Of a stretch of DNA of 64,000 nt, positions 59,553 to 64,000 are shown piece after piece. Each line of letters starts with the position of its first letter. Position 1 is the stretch's first letter. The notes beneath the pieces were generated by a model. The model was not told the origin of the DNA. It made no database searches and was given only the letters and a program-made list of their open reading frames with translations. The position numbers were made by a program, and so were the translations under genes. Source of the DNA: Paenibacillus sp. DMB20 (lineage in GTDB: Bacteria; Bacillota; Bacilli; Paenibacillales; Paenibacillaceae); assembly GCF_000987955.1 (NCBI RefSeq), contig NZ_LAZU01000003.1:1-64000 (forward strand), written 5' to 3'.

Positions 59553-59606
59553 TTGACGAAAAATGGAAGAGTGGATAAGATGAGGCGAAATGTTTCTGAT
59601 AAACAT
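59553..59606 (+). promoter_or_regulatory. marR promoter and dyad operator
   Basis: TTGACG (59553-59558), 17-base spacer, TAAGAT (59576-59581). Ten bases later ATGTTT (59590-59595) and AAACAT (59601-59606) are exact inverted repeats around CTGAT, a fair site for autorepression by the MarR protein; a similar dyad precedes 52111. Confidence 0.6.
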
Positions 59607-59629
59607 AACAATTAAGAGGGGCGTTATTA

Positions 59630-60082
59630 TTGGATCGGTTTCATATTCAATTGGATTTGGCCTTGGGGCGCATGTTTGAAGTCTATAATTTGATCAATAA
59701 ACAACCGAAAGAATATGTTACCGGCATGTTATTGTATTATTCGGAAATTCATATGATTGAAGCTATTGGCCGGCATCCGGATTCCAACCTCACGGAACTC
59801 TCCAATATTTTGAATATTACCAAGGGGACGGCATCCAAGACGATCGCCAAGCTGGCTTCCAAGGGCTTGATCTCAAAATACCGGCTTGAGGACAACAAGA
59901 AGGAAGTATATTTTCGGCTTACGGAGCTCGGGCAGCTTGCATTTGACGGCCATTATCGGTACCACGAATCCAGAAGCGCGGATATCGATCGGGACTTCGA
60001 CAGCTATTCTCCGGAGGAGCAAAAGCTCATTTTGAACTTTATTGAGCGTTATACCGAAGAACTTAGCCGCTATCTGGACTAA
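59630..60082 (+). CDS. MarR-family regulator
   Basis: The 150-residue product starts at TTG 59630 (GAGGGGC upstream): MDRFHIQLDLALGRMFEVYN. The winged helix-turn-helix is NLTELSNILNITKGTASKTI, AKLASKGLISKYRLEDNKKE, VYFRLTELG. MarR proteins usually bind a small aromatic or phenolic effector and release DNA. Position between the transporter/activation genes and the M20 hydrolase suggests that it senses the pathway substrate. It has its own promoter with a dyad. Confidence 0.92.
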   Translation: MDRFHIQLDLALGRMFEVYNLINKQPKEYVTGMLLYYSEIHMIEAIGRHPDSNLTELSNILNITKGTASKTIAKLASKGLISKYRLEDNKKEVYFRLTELGQLAFDGHYRYHESRSADIDRDFDSYSPEEQKLILNFIERYTEELSRYLD

Positions 60083-60131
60083 AAGCGGTTGGGGTTACCG
60101 GAAGAACGCATGACGACAAGGAGGCTTATGC

Positions 60132-61304
60132 ATGGTTAAAGCCAGTTTGACCCATTCAAGCGGTGCAGCGGGTTTGGAAGAAAGACTGATCGAAATTCGC
60201 CGCAATCTGCATCAGGAACCCGAATTATCCAATGAAGAGCATGAAACCACGCGAAAGCTTAAGCAATGGCTGAAAGAAGCGGAGATCGAAGTGCTGGACC
60301 TGCCAGAACTCAAGACGGGAGTCATCGCGCAGATTGGAACCGGCAAAGAGCCGATCATGGCCCTCCGTGCAGATATCGACGCACTGCCGATCCATGAGGA
60401 ATCCGGAGTTCCGTTCCGCTCGAAATTTCCAGGGAAAATGCACGCTTGCGGTCACGATTTTCATACTGCCGTGGCTCTGGGAGCGGCCTATCTTCTCAAG
60501 GAAAAGGAGAAGGAGCTTCAGGGAACGGTTCGGATTATTTTCCAACCTGCCGAAGAGACTGGCCACGGTGCCAAGGATGTGGTGAATTCCGGCGGACTTG
60601 ACGGCGTCTCGGCCATTTTCGGCCTTCACAATTCTCCGGAGCTTGCAGTAGGGGAGCTTGGCACATGCGAAGGCGCCATTACCGCGGGAGTCGACCGGTT
60701 CGAAATCGTCATTAGCGGAATCGGTGCCCATGCGGCCACGCCGGAAAAAGGCACGGATGCGATTGTTGCCGCCTCCCAGATCATCCTTGCCCTGCAAACC
60801 ATCAGCAGCCGGCGGGTTAGCGCGCTTGATGCCGTCGTCGTCAGCGTAACCCGCATTTCCGGCGGAAACACCTGGAACGTTCTTCCAGGTACGGTTGAAC
60901 TGGAAGGAACGTTCAGAACGCTTGATGTGGAGGTGCAGAAGCGCATTCCGGACTCGATCCGCCAAATCATTGAAGGGATTGGCGCCTCAGCGGGAGTGTC
61001 TGCCGAGCTGAAATGGTATCCGGGACCGCTGGCAACCATTAATGACGCACGCTGGGCCAATTTTGCGAGCGACACGGCTAAGGAATCCGGGTATGTCACG
61101 AAAGTGCTTGGACCGAGCATGGGAGGAGAAGATTTCTCCTATTACCTTCAGCATACACCGGGTGCCTTCGTGTTTGTGGGCTCAAGCTCGCCATTTGCCC
61201 TGCATCATCCGCGGTTTACGCCTGACGAAGCGGCGCTGTTGCCTGCAGCGGAATATTACAGCCATCTGGCCGTACGGTGTTTGAAAGAACTGAATACGCG
61301 ATAA
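60132..61304 (+). CDS. M20-family amidohydrolase (hippurate/IAA-amino-acid hydrolase type)
   Basis: The 390-residue product begins MVKASLTHSSGAAGLEERLI. The dinuclear metal site residues are seen in ALRADIDALPIHEESGVPFR, KMHACGHDFHTAVALGAAYL, FQPAEETGHGAKDVV, GLHNSPELAVGELG, and GGEDFSYYL. The dimerisation domain starts at GVDRFEIVISGIGAHAATPE. The M20D group cleaves N-acyl amino acids (hippurate, indole-acetyl or N-acetyl amino acids). In this operon it may release the acid that the CoA ligase activates. AAGGAGG precedes ATG. It follows marR by 49 bases. A terminator follows at 61350. Confidence 0.93.
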   Translation: MVKASLTHSSGAAGLEERLIEIRRNLHQEPELSNEEHETTRKLKQWLKEAEIEVLDLPELKTGVIAQIGTGKEPIMALRADIDALPIHEESGVPFRSKFPGKMHACGHDFHTAVALGAAYLLKEKEKELQGTVRIIFQPAEETGHGAKDVVNSGGLDGVSAIFGLHNSPELAVGELGTCEGAITAGVDRFEIVISGIGAHAATPEKGTDAIVAASQIILALQTISSRRVSALDAVVVSVTRISGGNTWNVLPGTVELEGTFRTLDVEVQKRIPDSIRQIIEGIGASAGVSAELKWYPGPLATINDARWANFASDTAKESGYVTKVLGPSMGGEDFSYYLQHTPGAFVFVGSSSPFALHHPRFTPDEAALLPAAEYYSHLAVRCLKELNTR

Positions 61305-61349
61305 GCCGCCAATATCCGTTCCTTGGATAGCACAAGTCATCGCCTTATG

Positions 61350-61387
61350 GGCATCCTTTCCTTCGTAGAGAAGGGGAGGATGCCTTT
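61350..61387 (+). terminator. Terminator after the M20 hydrolase
   Basis: GGCATCC (61350-61356) pairs with GGATGCC (61378-61384); the inner part TTTCCTTC/GAAGGGG extends the stem. A T-rich tract follows. Confidence 0.85.
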
Positions 61388-61456
61388 GTTATTATTTTTC
61401 AACAATCTGCTATACTGTTTATTGGCTTACACGGAACGCTTTGAGGAGGAATCGCA

Positions 61457-62182
61457 TTGTACCGGATTTTTATTGTGGAGGACGATAGCAAAATTAGCGC
61501 CGTCCTAAAGAGAAATATGGAGAAATACGGATTTGATGCAGCTTGCGCATCGGAATTTCGCGACATCATGCCGGAACTTGAGGTGTATGAACCGCATTTG
61601 GTCATGCTTGATATAAACCTGCCGTACTTTGACGGCTATTATTGGTGCAGGCAAATACGCATCAAATCCAATGTGCCGATCATTTTTATATCCGCTCGTG
61701 CGGGCGAGATGGATCAGGTGATGGCGATGGATAACGGCGGTGACGATTACATCACGAAGCCGATTCATTTAGATCTTTTAAACGCAAAGGTAAAAAGCGT
61801 ACTAAGAAGAGTTTACGGGGATTATTCGGCATCGACCGGTCTTGCCCCTTCGCCTGAAAACGAGTTGAACGTACAAGGCTTGCGATTGAATCTTAGCCGT
61901 AATGAACTTATATGGCAAACGCGGAAAACCCAGATTACGAAAAATGAACAGTTGTTAGCCGAATGCTTCATGCAGCAGTACGGAAAAACCGTCTCGAGGG
62001 ATCAGCTCTTGGGGACGTTATGGGATAATGCGCAGTTTGTGGATGACAATACGTTGACCGTCAATGTGGCAAGATTGCGGAAGAAACTCGAGGAGCTGGG
62101 GCTGCCGAATGCGATCGCGACAGTACGAGGCATGGGTTATAAACTGATTCTCGGCGACGAGCAGGGGGAGACGAGCTTATGA
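61457..62182 (+). CDS. OmpR-type response regulator, Bce group
   Basis: The 241-residue product starts at TTG 61457 (TTGAGGAGGA upstream): MYRIFIVEDDSKISAVLKRN. The receiver domain has the acidic pair DD (9-10), phospho-acceptor Asp52 (LVMLDINLPYFDGYYWCRQI), and Lys in ITKPIH. The C-terminal winged helix is NELIWQTRKTQITKNEQLLA, then DDNTLTVNVARLRKKLEELG. This is the BceR/VraR-like group that answers cell-wall-active peptides. Its stop overlaps the kinase start, so the two are coupled. Confidence 0.93.
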   Translation: MYRIFIVEDDSKISAVLKRNMEKYGFDAACASEFRDIMPELEVYEPHLVMLDINLPYFDGYYWCRQIRIKSNVPIIFISARAGEMDQVMAMDNGGDDYITKPIHLDLLNAKVKSVLRRVYGDYSASTGLAPSPENELNVQGLRLNLSRNELIWQTRKTQITKNEQLLAECFMQQYGKTVSRDQLLGTLWDNAQFVDDNTLTVNVARLRKKLEELGLPNAIATVRGMGYKLILGDEQGETSL

Positions 62183-63267
62183 GAGTGCTCCCGGCAGCGT
62201 TGTTCCTTCGTGATCGGCTAATTTATGTGTTATCCGGATTCCTTATGATTAGTACCGGCGTCTGTTTAATGCTTCTGGAAAACGCGCGTTATCCCGGATG
62301 GATGGATACGAGCACGATTTATTATTTTGTTGCCGCCGCCGCATTTTTTTTGATGCTTGGACTAGCTGTAGACTATATTCGGCAGCGTGAGTATTACAAC
62401 CAGCTTAGAAATGCGATTGAAAGGTCCAATGAATTACACGTTGAAGCCATCGTACAGTCTGCAGTAACGAAGGAGCAGCAGCTTGTCGCTAGATTGCTTG
62501 AACAACAAATGAGCGCTTATTTGAATAAGCTGGGCGCATACCGCCGCCAGCAGGAGCTCCATAATCATTTTGTCCTGCAGTGGGTGCATCATATGAAGAC
62601 GCCTTTATCGGTTATCGATCTGCTCTTGCAAGAGACCGCGAAGCAGGCGCCATCTTCAGAGATGGAGCAAAAAGAGCTCGCGCTCAGCCTGCATGAAGAA
62701 GCGGATCGAATGTCGAGAGGCCTGGAAATGCTGCTCCATACGGCACGCCTCGAGAAGTTCGAAATGGATCTTCGCCTCAAAAAAACGCCGCTCCATAACG
62801 TGATACGAGACGTTCTGATCGCACACAAACGTTTATGCATCCGTCATAATGTCATACCGCAAATTCATGGCGAGGCATGGACGGAAACGGATGAGAAGTG
62901 GATGACCGTCGTGCTCAATCAAATCGTCAGCAACGCTATCAAATACAGCAAGAACAAACAAGGCGTAAAAAAGCTTATTTTCCAGTTGGAGCAATATACA
63001 GCCGCTGGCAGCAAACTTAGCATAACCGATGAAGGGAGCGGTATAGCGCCACACGATATACCGCGAGTCTTTGATCCTTTCTTCACTGGGGAGAACGGAC
63101 GGTCTGCAGGGGAATCGACGGGAATGGGATTATATTTAGCGAAGCAAGTGTGCAGCAAGCTCGGTCATGAACTATCCGTATCGTCGGAGCTTGGTGTGGG
63201 TACGACGTTTACGATCACTTTTCAACACCATGGCATACACCTCATTCTGGGCGGCAAAGCAGACTAG
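62179..63267 (+). CDS. Intramembrane-sensing histidine kinase, BceS type
   Basis: The 362-residue protein begins MRVLPAALFLRDRLIYVLSG. It has two closely spaced membrane helices (about 14-33 and 47-66) with almost no outer loop, the mark of BceS-like kinases that get their signal from an ABC transporter. The phospho-acceptor is in QWVHHMKTPLSVIDLLLQE (His137). ATPase boxes are VLNQIVSNAIKYSKNKQG, ITDEGSGIAPHDIPRVFDPF and GESTGMGLYLAKQVCSKLG. The transporter gene follows, in line with this. Confidence 0.93.
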   Translation: MRVLPAALFLRDRLIYVLSGFLMISTGVCLMLLENARYPGWMDTSTIYYFVAAAAFFLMLGLAVDYIRQREYYNQLRNAIERSNELHVEAIVQSAVTKEQQLVARLLEQQMSAYLNKLGAYRRQQELHNHFVLQWVHHMKTPLSVIDLLLQETAKQAPSSEMEQKELALSLHEEADRMSRGLEMLLHTARLEKFEMDLRLKKTPLHNVIRDVLIAHKRLCIRHNVIPQIHGEAWTETDEKWMTVVLNQIVSNAIKYSKNKQGVKKLIFQLEQYTAAGSKLSITDEGSGIAPHDIPRVFDPFFTGENGRSAGESTGMGLYLAKQVCSKLGHELSVSSELGVGTTFTITFQHHGIHLILGGKAD

Positions 63268-63274
63268 GACATGC

Positions 63275-63358
63275 ACGCTTTGTGACAACTTTGTCATGTA
63301 CGAAGCGTGATTTTTGTTATGTAAATCGATGGGTTCGGTACTCATTGCCCGCTATACT
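63275..63358 (+). promoter_or_regulatory. Nested inverted repeats and -10 box before the ABC transporter
   Basis: TGACAA (63283-63288) and TTGTCA (63291-63296) form an inner dyad; ACGCTT (63275-63280) and AAGCGT (63303-63308) an outer one. TATACT (63353-63358) is a -10 with no good -35, as expected for a promoter activated by the response regulator bound upstream. Confidence 0.6.
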
Positions 63359-63408
63359 AAACGTTGTTAAGGCATACAGACTAAAAACGGGAGGAGGGAA
63401 ATCGAACG

Positions 63409-64000
63409 ATGAGCATACTGAAAGCGCAGGGACTTAATAAAATTTACAGTTCCAAAGGGAATGTCGTATGCACGGCACTACATGACATTGACCTGCAGGT
63501 AGAACATGGCGAATTTGTCGGTGTGATGGGGCCGTCGGGAAGCGGAAAGACGACGCTGCTTAATCTGCTGGCAGCCATGGATCGTCCGACATCCGGTCAT
63601 ATCGAAATTAACGGCATTCATCCGAACAAGCTCAGCGATCATAAATTGGCGCTTTTCAGAAGGCGCGAGCTTGGCTTCATCTTTCAGGATTTTAACCTGC
63701 TGGATGCTCTGACCATCAAAGAAAACATTATTTTGCCGTTGGTGTTGGAAGGGACGGCTCCCAAGTTGATCGAGGAAAAACTGAAGCCCCTTGCCGAATG
63801 GCTGCAAATTGCTAATCTCTTGAACAAGCGCACCTATGAAGTGTCAGGCGGTCAGAAGCAGCGTGCGGCCATTGCGCGCGCCCTCATTCATGAGCCGTCG
63901 TTACTGCTCGCCGATGAACTGACGGGCAACCTGGATTCGAAGTCGGCGAAGGATGTGATGGAGTCGCTAAAAGAGTTGAACGAAAGATTGCGGGCAACGG
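63409..64000 (+). CDS. Bce-type ABC transporter ATPase (cut by window edge)
   Basis: The visible 197 codons begin MSILKAQGLNKIYSSKGNVV. Walker A is MGPSGSGKTTLLN, Q-loop FIFQDFNLLDALTIKENIIL, signature VSGGQKQRAAIARAL and Walker B LLLADELTGNLDSKSAKDVM, the MacB/BceA type. It works with a ten-helix permease (BceB), presumably just beyond the window, to protect against peptide antibiotics and to signal to the kinase. GGGAGGAGGG precedes ATG. Confidence 0.93.
   Translation, partial: MSILKAQGLNKIYSSKGNVVCTALHDIDLQVEHGEFVGVMGPSGSGKTTLLNLLAAMDRPTSGHIEINGIHPNKLSDHKLALFRRRELGFIFQDFNLLDALTIKENIILPLVLEGTAPKLIEEKLKPLAEWLQIANLLNKRTYEVSGGQKQRAAIARALIHEPSLLLADELTGNLDSKSAKDVMESLKELNERLRAT

Noticed and set aside
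60225..60965. A 246-codon minus-strand frame opposite the M20 hydrolase
   Set aside because: Shadow frame, no ribosome binding site, no recognisable domain.
1..64000. CRISPR arrays, tRNA or rRNA genes, prophage genes
   Set aside because: No regularly spaced repeats, no cloverleaf-like or rRNA-like sequence and no phage structural genes were seen.

Overview
The window reads as a chromosome segment of a Gram-positive, Paenibacillus-like member of the Bacillales. The evidence is AGGAGG-type ribosome binding sites throughout, frequent TTG and GTG starts, a BlaI/BlaR1-type pair, a CYP102 (P450 BM3-type) gene with a BM3R1-like TetR repressor, a Bce-type two-component system, Fur boxes, an Sfp-type phosphopantetheinyl transferase and PepF. 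The genus is an inference from gene content. I found no rRNA, tRNA or CRISPR array.

Region 1 (1-13.0 kb) is accessory DNA. It starts inside an IS110-family element on the minus strand, with a structured non-coding end. It holds mostly short, AT-rich, plus-strand genes: a small membrane protein, an acetyltransferase, a 26-residue holin-like toxin, a MurG paralogue, a histidine phosphatase and several unknowns. A degenerate IS3-type relic and a broken acetyltransferase lie among them. About ten copies or half-copies of one intergenic repeat (left end GATAACA...ACGCTGC, right end ACGTTATCRGAAA) are scattered between these genes and I see almost none beyond 13 kb. Larger, more chromosome-like genes are interleaved: a penicillin-acylase family protein, an XRE/DUF2975 pair and a secreted PQQ-type sugar dehydrogenase with FN3 domains.

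Region 2 (13.2-28 kb) is ordinary single-gene chromosome: a BadF/GlcNAc-kinase type ATPase, a Crp/Fnr regulator, an AlkD-like HEAT protein, an ECF sigma factor fused to DUF1835, a ROK regulator followed by Nudix and HAD genes (the HAD gene has no normal start codon), a secreted erythromycin-esterase homologue, two GNAT genes, a YdcF protein, a V4R protein, and a BlaI/BlaR1-like pair whose receptor ends in a degenerate LytM domain.

Region 3 (28-43 kb) holds the TetR-CYP102 module with two near-identical palindromic operators. It is followed by a Fur-controlled iron-siderophore block (AraC regulator, binding lipoprotein, two half-size ABC proteins, then Sfp), then pepF, a TetR/membrane-protein pair behind a 40-bp palindrome, and decayed genes.

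Region 4 (43-52 kb) contains a leucine-rich-repeat protein, an alpha/beta hydrolase, a divergent AraC/sulfatase pair, a VOC protein, a FAD oxidoreductase, a CGNR zinc-finger gene, a methionine aminopeptidase gene interrupted by one nonsense codon, and a metallo-beta-lactamase-fold remnant.

Region 5 (52.1-61.3 kb) is a co-oriented run: thioesterase, AMP-forming acid-CoA ligase, MDR oxidoreductase, two-domain glyoxalase-like protein, a complete NMT1/SsuABC-type importer, SDR, MarR regulator and M20 amidohydrolase. It looks like an uptake and activation pathway for an unidentified, possibly N-acylated, organic acid. The window ends with a Bce-type response regulator and sensor kinase and the start of their ABC transporter ATPase.
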